Origin: Dryococelus australis
Taxonomy: Eukaryota > Arthropoda > Insecta > Phasmatodea > Phasmatidae
Direction of reading: 5' to 3'
DNA: 64,000 nt
NCBI GenBank assembly: GCA_029891345.1
Contig: CM056993.1
Span: 111,144,123-111,208,122, forward strand
The position numbers and the translations under genes were made by a program. Below, in pieces: positions 14,532 through 26,925 of the stretch (positions within the stretch are counted from its first letter, which is position 1; every line of letters begins with the position of its first letter). The notes below the pieces were generated by a model. The model was given only the letters and a program-made list of their open reading frames with translations, had not been told where the DNA came from and did not search any database.

Positions 14532-15430
14532 GCAGGTTAGAGTCGACCTTATTGGCTCTTGCGGCTGGTGTTCGCGATGCACGCGTAGTTTCGCTTCTTG
14601 TTCTTTGTTACTCCGTGTCAGAAGACTGCAGCAGCTGCTGGATACACCAGAACTTTATCAATGTTTCATCTACACATGACTGCGTCTCCTTCGCAAATCC
14701 TCCCGACAATGCAGCTCTGTGTTCTGGGCGATTGGCAGTCCGTGCGGGAGGGAAAGAATAAACAAAAGGCGCTCTCACTTGCTAGCAGCGGCATCTGAAA
14801 GACTGAACGGGATGGTAAACAACTGTAATTGCCTGCGATCGCGAGGTTATTTTTCGCACGAACCTTCACCGCTAAATATAATACGCCCCACGGGCCGGTT
14901 GCTGCCTGGGAGGGAGGGGGAAGTGTGAGTGTGTTTCAGGCTTGGCTTGCGCATGCGCGGACGCCTGGCGAATGGGCGCACTCGACAAGGCTCATAAGCC
15001 GGCAACAGATTTCTAATTCGTTTTTAGTTTAGATTCGACCGCGCGACGGCCAACTGGATGACTGGAGAAAGAGATAAGTGATAAGGAAAACGTGGATTTT
15101 GTACAGATTTTTTAAATAATTTTTATGCACATAGTTGTAGCACAAGAGGATACGTACGGGCGGCCACACATTTACTCCCAGGAATATACGTGGCGACAGT
15201 TTGAAAAGAAAGGTGAGTATCGATTTGTGAGAACCTCTCCTCTCCCTTCATACACCACCTTATTTCGTTCTCAGTGCGAGGAAATTGAAATTGGGCCATT
15301 GGCCGGAAGTGAGGCAATTTACACGTGGCTTATTTGGCGTTGTCACGCGAGGAAGTGTAGTGGGACACCGCGTTTGGCTGGCTGGCGACACGTCATCCTG
15401 ATTCACCCTAAAGCATGTGTTAAAACGTTA
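14532..15430. other. No gene recognised; locally GC-rich
   Basis: GC rises at 14880-15000 (CATGCGCGGACGCCTGGCG). A 102-codon frame (15125-15433) runs into the MITE end and is not credible as a gene. Confidence 0.65.
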
Positions 15431-15662
15431 TAGGCCATTCACGATAAAGTGAGCACTTTCGAAAGCCTTTGGAATAATAGTTAATAAATACATTTTATTT
15501 TAGCCTTAGACGTTTACTTTTGAATGCGGTGGAATATACACATTGTGTTTATCATTTACATTGAAATATTTATTTTAAAAAGGCGGTCAAAGGATAAAAA
15601 ATGACTGAAAGTAAAAAGTAACTAGGACCTCAAAAGTACTCACTTTATCGTGAACAGCCTAT
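15431..15662. mobile_element. MITE type B, full length
   Basis: The element is about 232 bp, with ends AGGCCATTCACGATAAAGTG and AAAAGTACTCACTTTATCG, then TGAACAGCCT. The core contains TTTTAGCCTTAGACGTTTAC and GGTGGAATATACACATTGTG. Confidence 0.85.
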
Positions 15663-17278
15663 ACCTGGTTTATTTCCAGTATAATCGTTCTAAAGTACTA
15701 AACACTTGTATTTGGTATACGCGAAAGCAATTAAAATGTCACTCCAACGCCCGAATAATAATTTCTAATCTCTTTATTTCAGCTGTGATATATTCATTGG
15801 TTTGTATTCCTGTTTAGTGTGTGGTTCGTCTGAGGGCACGAAATGCTCCAACACGCAGCATCCAGAATGATAAATAAAAAGCTTATGGAAACTTGCTATT
15901 CAGTAGCGCTTTATCAATCATTTTACTGTAGACATCGGCAAAACTAAGACAAGCTGTTTCTTAAATTTCCAAAGTTAAGAAATGTAACTAGTTAATAACG
16001 ACTAGCCATAATATTTGACAGCATTAATTTTAACACAAGTCATAACGTACCTGTTACATCGTGCAAATTTAAAGTTTCGTATTTAATTTATCCACAAGGA
16101 AAACATATATAACGGAAAAGGTTCGAGAGGGCTTCTTGTTATACTGTTATTCTGGACATTAGTTTCCTCGGCAATGTGAATTTGAATCCTACCTTTGTAG
16201 ACACAAATGTCATGTCGCCGTTGTTTTCTTCATTATGACTTCACGTGGTTTGCGTGTAAGCTGTTTTGTTGTACGTTCCTGATTGTATGCAAATATGTAG
16301 CTTAAACCAATTGTATATATTAATTTTTTTTAAACAGCCTATGCTCATCTTCATGTTGGATTTTATCGAATTAACATTTTCCCGACATTGTCACGTAACG
16401 GAAGTGAACTGGCCGGGTTGAACAAATGGCGAGCCTCGGTTTCGAACCAGCGTTAGATAACTTGAGCCTCAAAGACATGCGTAACTCGAAATTAGTGAGT
16501 ACCGATTTGATATGGAGTGCTCGGTAAAACATGATAACCAGCGAACCTCGTCGACTCAAGCCTTCCTGTGAACGACCGTGAGACGTAAAACAAAAACAAG
16601 TTTTCTTTTTGATTCGGGATGTAACTAAATTCGACTTCATCAGGAATCGACCTATGAACTCTCACATCTGCATTGATAACACTAATTTTAAGAAGCTGAG
16701 TGATGTGAAGGAGAAAATATTAAGATATGTATGTTATTCATTATAGTTAACTGTCAAGGATTGATCTTATTAGAATTCGATTTTATTGATGTTTGGAGCG
16801 TCAAGTTTGATATTTTTTGGCACTTGTTTCTTATGCACGGAAATGTTAATCACTTTTCGGATTATTTCGCTGTAGTTCCTTTTGCTTCCGAAGCTTTCAG
16901 AACCATACGAAGAGAAGTTGTGTGTAACCCCAAAAACTCGCTACGCCTGTGTTGTTCTTACTAATGTACTTTTAGATTTAAATTTTTTATATGTTCAGTC
17001 TTACAAATTTCACCTAGTCATGGTTGTGTCTGCAAGGATGATAGATAGTAAATAAGGCGTGGCATGGGAAAATCTGGAAGATACTTTAATCTAATTCTCC
17101 CATCCCATAATTTAATAATGCTTGACGTTGAGTTTAGATGCGAAGTCATGACACGAGACAAGATTTATACATGCGTACGAAAATGGCTCGTTTTATCGCC
17201 AAGTAAGTTGTTAAACCATTTTAAATTTTAAGTGAGTATATTTTTCGAATAGAACATTTCCTAACATCTGTGTGTGTC

Positions 17279-17280
<2 letters not shown>
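15663..17280. other. No gene recognised
   Basis: A tRNA-like B box (GGTTCGAAACC, minus strand, about 16440) suggests a lost SINE, but no body could be matched. Confidence 0.65.

Positions 17281-17329
<49 letters not shown>
17281..17329. repeat. (GT)n microsatellite
   Basis: About 22 GT units, preceded by imperfect CTGTGTGTGTCTGTGAG. Confidence 0.97.
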
Positions 17330-17332
<3 letters not shown>

Positions 17333-17774
17333 TTTGTAGCATTCATCTTGTGGCGAAATAAAGAATCTTATCTCCCTCCAAATTTTGCAAAATATTACCC
17401 AAATGTTAACATTTTCGTCCAAAAACTCTGACCGTTCCTTTTAGGTGCTGCAGAATGCCCTAACACGTGTTCATTGTGTTTTGTGTCAAACGAGTGAAAT
17501 ATTTCACTCTTAAAGTTTGGTGACAACGTTCTGTAAAACCTACACACCTTGTTCCTTTGATGTTGACCGATCGTCGTGCACGATAACGATTGGCATGCTT
17601 GACTCGCTTTTTGAGTGTCGCGGCTTCGAACCTGTCCGACTGTCCTGAATGCGTTTCACGTCCACATTTCCGGTGAACACTGGTACAGAAATTTTGTTTA
17701 TTTTCGCACTATCATACATGGAGATGCCAAAGATGACGGGGTAGCCAATTTTAGTGGGCTCCGAATCACTGCTG

Positions 17775-18010
17775 TAGGCTATTCACGGTAAAGTGAGCAT
17801 TTTTAAAAGTCCTCTCATTGGGAACAATAGTCAATAAACATATTTTATTTTAGCCTTGAACGTAAACTTTCGGGAACGGTGGAATATATACACTGTGTTT
17901 ATTACTTGCACGGCAATATTTATTTTAAAATGTGGTTAAAGGATAAGAAACGGCTGAAAGGAAAAGTAACTAGCGCCTCAAAAGTGCTCACTTTACCGTG
18001 AACAGCCTAC
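17775..18010. mobile_element. MITE type B, full length
   Basis: The ends are TAGGCTATTCACGGTAAAGT and AAAGTGCTCACTTTACCGTG. The core contains TTTTAGCCTTGAACGTAAAC and GGTGGAATATATACACTGTG, matching 15431-15662 in the same orientation. Confidence 0.85.
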
Positions 18011-19616
18011 ACCCTACTAGATGCTGGTAGTCGTGCGCAGAGAGGTCGGCTCTAAGCATCACTGGACGGAGTCTCTCCGCCACTTTGAGTACGACGCGAT
18101 AGTGAACGGCCACAGATAACCCTACTGTTATCGTCGACTAAAGATGAGCTTGACGATCTTCGTCTTTGCCCATGTCCGTAACATTGGATTGCCTATTACA
18201 ATTATTTAGACAATGACGTGGACCTTTGTTCACAAATAGTTTTCGAGCAGGTCCATTTAGTATAGCTGGAATATATTCTGCTTGTACTGGAACTGGATCA
18301 CGGAAGTGTTCTAACACGCCAAAGCACTTATTTAAACAGCTGTATAGCCTTGAATATGATCCATGTTGTTAGCAGAAAAGTAGTCCAATGTTGGAACGCG
18401 GAGAGTGTAGCCAAGGAGCAGCGGAGATAAAGGGACGCAGTGTGTCGAGTCTGTGAGAACTACTGGACATGTCACCTCAACAGACAACATCTAAGATATA
18501 CGACGTATCCACGACTGGAACGGAGATTGCGGGAGAGGAACATCCTCGTAGTGATGACGTTCAATGGCGAGGTTGGTCGAGTGCGATCACATCCAGTTCA
18601 ACAAGGTAGTGTTGGAGCGTGTAAAGACTAACCCGGTAAATAGCATGCCGACAATTGCATGCGAAATGGGATTTGGATACATAAGAGCATGGAACGTCTA
18701 CTAAAGCTGTTACCCAACCCATGCAGCTTATAACAGTTGCAAACATTGGCTCCAGCAGCAGAATTGTGAAACGTCTGTCTGAAGTTCAGCAACTGGATGT
18801 TGCAGCAGTGATCTGAAGGTAACTTCCTAACACGGGTGATATTTACAGGCGAAGCCAACTTTCATGAGGGGCGAATCCTACAACAACCCACGTACCACGC
18901 ACCAGAAGCCTCCAAGTGAGAATCTGTATGAACGCCTTGAGCTTACTCTAAGTTATTCGTTCCTTTACGGTCGACAAAAAACACTCTTTACTATTTGAAT
19001 TTTCATTTCCTAACGAAAGGAGTTGTTCTAAGCGCATTGTATGTGTTCGATAAGAAACTGGAAACGATAACGAAGGCCTTCGAGCATTCGATACGGAGTT
19101 TTACTATGGAAACTTGGCGGGTGTGTGGTACAGGTTGTTATTTGTGACTGCGGAAGAAGAGAATCGTGACGTATGTGGAGAAAAATCTTCGTGCATGTGA
19201 CAAACCAATGTTCCGTCTGCGCTCTCTTATCGGCGTAAGTGGATCGATGGATGACGGACTGTTGAGTCGCTTTCAATTGACGGATGGTTGTGAACCAACC
19301 TTTAGGAATACCGACGTTAAATACTCGCATATACCCGCGAACTCTAGCTGAACACGCCACTCGCCAGCGAAATTGCGTCACTGGCTAGCACCATGTCGGA
19401 GCGATATTCGCCTAGACGAACGCCTAGCTACCTACCTGCCAGTTGGCAATCCAGTCAATGGGGAATTTTTTGCAGCACATAGTATTCAATCATGCACAAC
19501 GTAAGTTCCAAAGCCTCGCACAGCCAATTACAGAATGGGCAAGATCGCATGTGAAAGGAACCGTCTCGCCTTTCGCCTCTGTATGCGTATCTACTCTGTG
19601 GCAGCGCAGTATGTGT
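18011..19616. other. No gene recognised
   Basis: It contains the family F fragment at 18355-18425. Open frames up to 117 codons (19028-19381 minus) have no family signal. Confidence 0.65.
18355..18425. repeat. Decayed family F fragment
   Basis: GTTAGCAGAAAAGTAGTCCA, then GTTGGAACGCGGAGAGTG aligns with GTTGGCAGAAAAGCAGTTCA of 21355-21400 at roughly 70-75 per cent by eye. Similar traces occur near 13-190 and 22730-22790. Confidence 0.5.
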
Positions 19617-20030
19617 GGCTAGTGGTGAACACTTTTGAAATAAACCTTAGAAAAAACTCACTGCTTCTGCCTACATATATTTTAACGGGCGCACTGAGTG
19701 ACATTCGCCCAGTAAAGTTGGTAATGATGGATGGAAAGTAGTTCTATGTATTAACGTCGAATAAAAAGTGTTTGTTTGGTAACCGTTTGTGATAACTTAA
19801 ATTATTTCTTTCTCTTTCTGTTTATTAATTCATCAAAGTGTTAAAATGATCAAATTTAGTAAAATATTTACTTTTCTAATAATTTCACAGTTTCTCTCGA
19901 CCGATGCATGAATAAAGTGATGAGGCCAATGCAATGTTAATTTTACATACAGAGGAAGAATACACAACGTGCATACAAGTAGATCTTGAGCAGGGCTTTC
20001 GAAAGTGCTCATTTTACCGTGAACAGCCTA
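19617..20030. mobile_element. MITE type A, inverted, left end eroded
   Basis: The left part reads GTGAACACTTTTGAAATAAA, then CGGGCGCACTGAGTGACATT. The right end is CTTTCGAAAGTGCTCATTTT, then ACCGTGAACAGCC. It is the same order as 28360-28778. Confidence 0.75.
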
Positions 20031-20469
20031 GACTTGTGTTGATTGGTAGTAACTGAGGACAATGACGTAATTAAATAACATCAAAAAGTTTTATGCGACT
20101 CTTGCCAAGACCTACGTTGACTATCAAATAAGACGAGAAAATCTACAAAAAACAGAACAGTAGTGAACAATGTCGCCTTCTTTTACATTTGCCTGTAATT
20201 AGAGAATTTTATCAACAACTTTTTTTTTTTGCAGCATTTTAAATTTATATGTATTTTTTGTGGTTTCTTTCGTCCTCACATTAATGCTAGGGAATAAAGG
20301 TCGTATTAAATTATGAATGTATCCTGAATAATTTTGCGAGTGATTAGTTAGTTTAATATTTATTAAAAACTTAGTGTTGAATTTGTGGGAAAGGGGGGGC
20401 TTAAAACATCTCGCCGGAAGATGGCGCTGACGTTGGCAGCGAGTCGATGCCTGAGTAATTGGATTTACG

Positions 20470-20680
20470 TTAAACGTAATTAATTTGGTTTGTGATGCTC
20501 AGAGTATTCTGAGGGACGTCTAGGATTGAGTCCGGCTAAATGCGCTAAGTGCTCGGTTTCCGTAGTTTTTTACACGTGGAATTTTGCCCCTATTCCAGGT
20601 AAATACTTCAGCAGTTCCTTAATTGGAACCCTGTTGAATTACGATTCCTAATCGTCCTGGTGCATCAAAGGAAATAAAGT
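20470..20680 (+). mobile_element. Old SINE body (insect V/core type), decayed
   Basis: GTCTAGGATTGAGTCCGGCT resembles a B box. Then TTTCCGTAGTTTTTTACACG, TATTCCAGGTAAATACTTC and CTTAATTGGAACC follow the order of a SINE body common in insects (a G-TTTTCC block, a CCAGG-AAATGC block, then a CTTAATTAAGGCC block). Decay is heavy. Confidence 0.5.
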
Positions 20681-21060
20681 TAATTTTTGCTATTGTTATC
20701 ATTATTACTATCCGGCGATCGTTGTGACGTAGAACCCTTTGTCCACCCCTGAAAACTCTTTTTGACACACCTAACGTCAACAGGCAAACACAATATGGAA
20801 GTGACATAACGTTACGATCTCTTTAACGGAATTTGAATCAATTTTTGACTGGTCATGTGTTGCTCTAGAACATTGTTAGGGGATTTTGTTCTTGTTAATA
20901 TTTTCGCGCGCGCGCGTGTGATTATATATATAATTAAAGTACGTATAATTAAATAAATTACACTTTCCATGTATTGGAATGCCTTTTTTTGTTCTTGTTA
21001 GTTGGTGCTTTTCTATGCCCGAAAATTGGTAGCACTGTTGCATCACGCTTGTTGCACGCA

Positions 21061-21438
21061 TAGACTATAAAGAAGAGATAGACCGCTTATTCGTTTTCTG
21101 CTCATGTACCCAACGTTGACCTACCCCAATGGAACAACTGTCAAGTCACATGGTCAACAATGATGAACGTGTTTGTTTATATGTTAATTTTTAAATGGCA
21201 AGCACAATTATATGTATAAAATACTTTTACCAATTTGAATTTAATCAAACTGCATTATATATTGGTTAGAGGAAGTATGCATACAACTCAAAGCATTTTG
21301 TTTGCAGATCAAATATCTAACCTCAAATCCAAACCATGCCGTTTTCGCTAGACGTGTTGGCAGAAAAGCAGTTCAATGTTGGGACACGGAGATTGGTTGT
21401 GCGCAGCCAGCGAGATCGGTCTATCTCATCTTAGTCTA
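21061..21438. mobile_element. 378 bp TIR element, family F, orientation 1
   Basis: The ends are TAGACTATAAAGAAGAGATA and GATCGGTCTATCTCATCTTA, then GTCTA. The core includes GCAGAAAAGCAGTTCAATGT. It is the reverse complement of 38029-38400, and the target is probably TA. Confidence 0.8.
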
Positions 21439-24025
21439 TGGTTGCACGTGCACGATGCAGTATTTTCTTTTGGCCATGGCATGGCTTGTTGCAAAGTTTT
21501 GTGGAATGCCAGACTACTATTGCACGGAGTTTTTTAAATTCATTTTGCGACTATTACCGCAATTTTCCAGAGGTATGTTATTCAGTTATAGAGTGCTGTG
21601 TTTAGTCGTTGCTTATTGTCGAGTTCGGATAGAAACATCAAAATGAGATGAATTAATTTTCTTTGTTTACCTTTTGTCAGTGACTGTATACTAAATATAT
21701 GGCGGGCGTTAGTCGATATAGTATATACGTATCGGCAATCTTCTTGTTTGACACCATTTTTTTTTTTTGTTTAAACGTTTTGGAACACAATCGGTATCCA
21801 GAATTACTTGTTGATTTTTATTGTGAAATATTATTGTAAATGAGGTTAAAAATTGTTTCATGACACTCAGTGAAATACATCGGCATGGGGTATGAACTCA
21901 ATAGAGTAAACCGCGTTATGTCGATATAATGGGAAAGGAGGACATTTTTATTTTCGGATGGGTCGTTCGTGGTTTGGTTACTAACTGGCACCGTGGTTGG
22001 TGCTCGAAGGTTGCTAAAGATTTATTCTGTTTCTAAATTCTAGGGGTAGACTAGTTTCGTCTTGTGCGCATATTTTTTAAATGGTTGGCTCATGGATTGA
22101 CAGTAAATTCACTTGTTCAAACAGTAGCGAGTTCAACAATCCCTTACTCCTTTAACAAAGAGAAAATAAATATTGTGCGTAATATTTTATATTGTTGCAT
22201 CATAACTCGGCCAGGCGTGTATATTTCCTCTAACCTAGTTTTATGGCAGTTAGAATATATTTTATTTAGTTTAAATGTTTTATTTTTCATATAAAAAGTT
22301 TTGTATTTTGAAAATTCGAATGTAGACATACACGTTTATCACTGCAATGTGACGTTGACATTTGTAGTGGCAATAGGCGAGTCAGTGTTGGAGACACATC
22401 TGGGAGAGGAAAATCGTTCTACCTCGTCTGTACTCTATAGTCCTAATAGCAAAACAGCCGTTTATAGACTATTTACAGTAAAGTGAGCACTTTTGAAAGG
22501 CCTCTCATTTAGGATAACAGTCCTTTAATATATTTTATTTTAGCCTAAGGCGCTGAATTCCGAGTGTGGTGGAATATACATACTGTGTTTATTACTTACG
22601 TGGCAATATTGATTTTAAAATGTGGTTAAAGGATAAAATATTGTTTAAAGGAAAAAAGTAACTAGGGCCTCAAAAGTGCTCACTTTATTGTGAATAGCCT
22701 ATAGTATAATGTACTATGATTACGACACGGAAATCGGTACTGCGCTGTTGCTATGCGCACTCTACTCCGTATTCCCAATACGTGTCTCATTGCGTTTTAG
22801 TCAGTACATACACCCGTTACTGGAAATTGGTGCATTCAATGAAATGATTGAATTTTAAATATTGTTTTGCTTTCGCTAGCACATTCTGTGATTAGCTGAA
22901 TTTAGTATTCCGGGTGTTCTTTTCATATTTGTTAATCCTTCTTGTATTAAGATAATAACACGAACAAAATCCGTGTGTTTTGGGAGGATAGTAAAATATA
23001 AACAAAATCCTTATATTTGGAAGTCCACCTGCGTATACTTTTTGAAGGGGATTTCTTCCCTTCGTGCCCTTCTCACAAGGACCACCGAATTTAAACTAGA
23101 ATAAAAGCAAAAACGCACCAGTACAGTTTATGCATGTATGCATGCGTGCACATAAAACATAATTAATCTGTTGGAAAAACTAAGTTCTGATGGCATTGAG
23201 TGATTCAGCGTTGGGGATTGCGCAAAATACGAAAATCAATTATTTTAATTTCATGTATTCCTAATCTCCGAATTAGCATGAATGAGCAATTGGTGTTTTA
23301 TTTAGATGTTAACGTGTCAAAAATGTCGATATGATTTACTGTGGAAAACTAATTGTGACAAGTTGGTATTTATGGGATGTTAGTGCATCATTGCCCTTAA
23401 TATTTTCATCACTCATCTACCACCATCATCGAAGCATAAAGCTGCCCACCTTATTGCGCCTGTCTCATAGGCAACAGCCATGGCCGAAAGAAAATAAATT
23501 AGAGAGATACAGAGATAGGCTACAATGTCCAAAATCGCATCATCATAGTTGCACACTGGCTACAGCCAATTGTACCTTAACATAACAAGGTATATGTCAA
23601 ATTTTTGTGACGTCACTTGAACATTTACGCCGCAAGACAGTCTCCGCATGTCATGCAAGTTTATCAGCTAAATACGCAGGTTGCGCTGGTGGTTTAATCG
23701 ACGTATTACATACACATTATCCACTTGACCCTTTAATTTAAAACAGCTTCAACATCTTGCCTAGGGACGAGAAAGGAGAACAGAGAAACTTGAACTTGAG
23801 AGCTTATCTTGAGTCACATGGTCGCGCTGATTACACGGAAGAAATATTACCTTATAGTTATAGCAGCCAACGAGTGTGTGTAACCTCGACGCTCACTATC
23901 CACACTCCTGTGCACAGTTATGTTCGTAATTATTATGCGCCGTAACGTAATTTCGATGACATTTGATTGTTTAAGATTTGCAATCATGTATATAGTCCGG
24001 GAAAGTTACGAACATAACATGGGCG
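21439..24025. other. No gene recognised apart from the MITE at 22464
   Basis: AT-rich. Frames at 22064-22294 and 23331-23585 show no domains. Confidence 0.65.
22464..22702. mobile_element. MITE type B, full length
   Basis: The element is 239 bp, with ends TAGACTATTTACAGTAAAGT and AAAGTGCTCACTTTATTGTG. The core holds TTTTAGCCTAAGGCGCTGAA and GGTGGAATATACATACTGTG. Confidence 0.85.
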
Positions 24026-24064
24026 TATTGAAAGAAAAGGTTTTATTACATCAGAAGTCGCAGA

Positions 24065-24600
24065 AAAATCCGTAGATTAACATATCCAAAATCCACCGAA
24101 ATCCACGTATTATTTTTAACTATTTTCCCAGGAAAAACGAAAATTAAAAAAATTGATTAGTCGAAAACGGTGCGTTTTGGGACCAAAAGTGCGCAGGCAA
24201 AAATAAAAGAACACAAAATTTCGCATATGATATCCAAAATACACCAAACATCTCTCACTATTTTCCCAGGATTTTTTCCGGAAAAATAAAAAGCGATGTC
24301 GAAAACGGTGCGTTTTAGTACTAAAAGGGCGCAGACAAAAATTAAGAATACAAAATTTCCAACGATATCCAAAATCCACCATAATCCATTGAATATTTCT
24401 AATTATTTTCCCAAGATTTTTCCTTGAAAAACTGTAAAAAAAAATCGGTAAGTTGAAAATGGTGCGTTTTGCCACCAAAAGTGTATAGACAAATATTAAA
24501 GAACACATTTCCTATATGATATCCAAAATCCACCAAAATCCATTTAACATTTCGTTCTATTTTCCGGGGATTTGTCTTGGAAAAACGATCAATTGAGGTG
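24065..24600. repeat. Left subterminal tandem repeats (4 units, 135-154 bp)
   Basis: TATCCAAAA begins units at 24083, 24231, 24366 and 24520. Each unit then has a TATTTTCCCAGG-like block, a run of A, and (in the first three) CGAAAACGGTGCGTTTT or a close variant followed by CCAAAAGTGCGCAG. Units differ by an estimated 15-25 per cent, so the array is old. Confidence 0.8.
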
Positions 24601-24611
24601 TCTAATGCGTC

Positions 24612-26150
24612 CTAGAAAACTCATTAATGTATGAAATGTATCAAGTTTGAGCACAAAATTGCACAATTGACTATTTTCTGGTTTTGTCAGTATAATATTT
24701 TTGGCTCTCCACCACAATGGTGGGTCAAAAGTTAGTACAGGCATAGTTTTCATCTTTATAGCTTGATCTTCGATTAAATGAAGTGCTGAATGTACGCAAG
24801 TCTTGTCTCCATGGTCTATGTCTAAATCCTACCTGTTAATAAAAATAAAATTAATAAAAATAAATAAAATTTACACAACTAGTACGCCGGGGAGAAATTT
24901 AGCTCTTGATTTTCCCAGAAATGAACCATTGTGCAACTCTTGCTTCATTCCAGACTAATTTGTAATTTGAGACCTCAACAATCATCCCATGTTCCACAGT
25001 AAATCGAGATTTTTGGTTGGATCTTCAGCTTTAACAGAGGGAAGGGGTTTGTATGGTGCTTCGAGTTTGTTGCTAATTTCTTTTTTTTAATGAATGGGAT
25101 TATTTCTGAGCTGTCGAATTTCTTTCAGAATGGTTTGTTTTCTTACGATCAGCACGCAAGTCTGCAGTTCAGGAATGGTAACAGAAATCATTCCCAAGCC
25201 GTGTAGCGTATTATGACCAGACCATCTGGAGTCCGGATATTGTGGTTTAAATCATCAGATACTGAGTAAAGTTTCCACAAACCATTCTATTTGAGTCATC
25301 GCTGTTAGCCGCTGCTGAATTTCTTTCAATATCCATAATTTCTTGATAAGATCAGCAGAATCTCAGTTCGTAAAGAATATCAATTAATCGCTTGGGTGCA
25401 AAATTATGATGAAGTTGGAACTCCAAGACTTAAAATGAAATTGTAAGACACGTGCTCTTGGGCCAATATTTTGTATTATTGCTTGACCAATACAAGCTAA
25501 TTTTAAGTCATTTCATTTTTTAATGTCAAGCAGTTCAACGAAAAACTGTAGGGATGGAATCAGAACATCTAAGCATGTACTTGCAGACTCTAATTCAGAA
25601 GATGTTGGGTAAAATCCTATATCCCGAGTTACAGACTTACATTCGCTTCTAATTATCCTTGTAGCTGTTTCTATGGTCACACATTTTTCATCATAAAAAT
25701 TTGTACTACCTCTGTTCTGGAACTTAACCAAAATATCACTCACATTTTAATGGTGACTAATAACATAAATTTTGTAGTCTCATGCTTTTTCGACAACACC
25801 GCACCACGAAAATCCTCAGATATTCGCACCATAAACTTTTCTGAATAGGCTTCCAAGTTTTATTATAAATATATTTTATTATGACTTGTGATTTATCAAT
25901 ATTGTTTTAGCCTGTCCTTCAAACGTTTCAAACTCTTCCATAACAATGAGGAGGGCAAGATTCAGCAATCAGAATGTACATACTGTCCTTTAGATACGCC
26001 AAGCTCGTCTCCCCTATCACACGATGCAGACTTTATTCTAATTAAACCTTTTTTTGTAAACAAAGAACTTTTTTTCTGTATATTTAATAATTTCATTACA
26101 AAATACACACTTATCATTGTTCACTTCATCCATGCTGTTTCCTTTAATAC
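24612..26150 (-). pseudogene. Decayed ORF of an uncharacterised TE-associated protein family
   Basis: Fragments on the minus strand run in one direction through at least five frame breaks: KFMVRISEDFRGAVLSKKHE (25.8 kb), the 76-codon open piece with YPTSSELESASTCLDVLIPS (25.6 kb), KLACIGQAIIQNIGPRA (25.47 kb), HHNFAPKRLIDILYELRF (25.38 kb), IMDIERNSAA (25.32 kb), NHNIRTPDG and LHGLGMISVTIPELQTC (25.2 kb), DLDIDHGDKTCVHSALHL (24.8 kb), TFDPPLWWRAKNIIL and KLDTFHTLMSFLG (24.65 kb). I recognise the order (IGQAI...PR, then HHxFxxxxLID, then DHNxxTxDG, then TFDxPLWWKA, then GxFHxxMxxLG) from many unnamed predicted proteins in arthropods and cnidarians. The function is unknown to me. The frame stops at the junction with the 140 bp repeats, so the C-terminal part has been lost. 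Confidence 0.65.
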
Positions 26151-26292
26151 GGTTCCTTAATTAAACCGTAAGCACAGCATTTCACGAATGTCGTGGCGTA
26201 CAACTGTTTACGAATAATGATTATGATTACACTACGAATACTATAAACTGCCAGTCTCCGTTATCCTTCGTGAAAGTTAAAAAACCGTGATA

Positions 26293-26528
26293 TAGGCTCT
26301 TCACCGTAAAGTGAGCACTTTTTGAAGCAGTCTCATCAGACATAATAACTAATAAATACATATCATTGTAGCCTCGGACGTTTGGTTTTTAATATAATGG
26401 AACGTATGTATTGTGTTTATTACTCACACGATAGTGTTTACAATAACAAGTGGCGGAAGGATATAAAATGGCTGAAAGAAAAAAGTAACCAGGGTTTCAA
26501 AATTGTTCACTTTACGGTGAATAGCCTA
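26293..26528. mobile_element. MITE, shared-TIR superfamily, core type B
   Basis: The element is 236 bp, with ends TAGGCTCTTCACCGTAAAGT and TTCACTTTACGGTGAATAGC. The core matches the copies at 15431, 17775 and 22464 (AATAAATACAT, GTAGCCTCGGACGTTTG). It lies inside the long-TIR element and is therefore younger than it. Confidence 0.85.
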
Positions 26529-26649
26529 TATATGTAACGCATATATTGAGCTTGTTGCAGTCCGTCATAAAGAAATGTCCCACATAAGGCACGAAAAGAG
26601 TTTAGAGCACTACTGCAACACGCCAGCCCGAAACCACAACTAAACAGCT

Positions 26650-26880
26650 AAATGTTTTTTCGGGACAAATCCTGGGAAAATAAATATAAATTATTGGTGG
26701 ATTTGTGCCAATTTCGGATATATTGTAGGAAATTTTGTGTTATTTTAATTTTTGACTCCACACTATTTGTCGCAAGATGCACAGTTTTTGACTTATTAAT
26801 TTTCTTAGCGTTTTTCAGCAACAAATCCCGGGAAAACAGCCAGAGAAGTCGAGTGGATTTTGGATATGTTAATCTACAAA
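26650..26880. repeat. Right subterminal repeats, inverted relative to the left array
   Basis: Two degenerate units appear here as the reverse complement of the left units: CAAATCCTGGGAAAATA (26666) and CAAATCCCGGGAAAACA (26822), each followed by GTGGATTTTGGATAT or a variant. They complete the inverted structure of the element. Confidence 0.7.
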
Positions 26881-26925
26881 TCTTTCTGCGAATTTTGATG
26901 TAAAAAACTTTTCTTGCAATTTGTC

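Larger units (their letters stand above)
24026..26925 (-). mobile_element. Long-TIR DNA element with subterminal repeats
   Basis: The left end (24026-24140) and the reverse complement of the right end (26820-26925) match over about 100 bp, including GTAGATTAACATATCCAAAA. Inside each end lie repeats of about 140 bp. Between them sits a decayed minus-strand coding region (24612-26150) and a younger MITE (26293-26528). The structure is that of a DNA transposon with long inverted ends. No known transposase motif was recognised. Confidence 0.75.

Noticed and set aside
16395..16620. Possible SINE near a GGTTCGAAACC box
   Set aside because: No second copy and no tail or target duplication could be found.
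17575..17645. tRNA-like segment on the plus strand
   Set aside because: The GGCTTCGAACCT box is decent, but acceptor and anticodon arms do not form and there is no repeat partner in the window.
24116..24508. 130-codon minus-strand frame with repeated motifs
   Set aside because: The periodicity comes from the ~140 bp subterminal DNA repeats of the long-TIR element, not from a protein repeat.
24040..24600. CRISPR-like array
   Set aside because: Units are 135-154 bp, diverged, with no short identical repeats and unique spacers, and the genome is eukaryotic.
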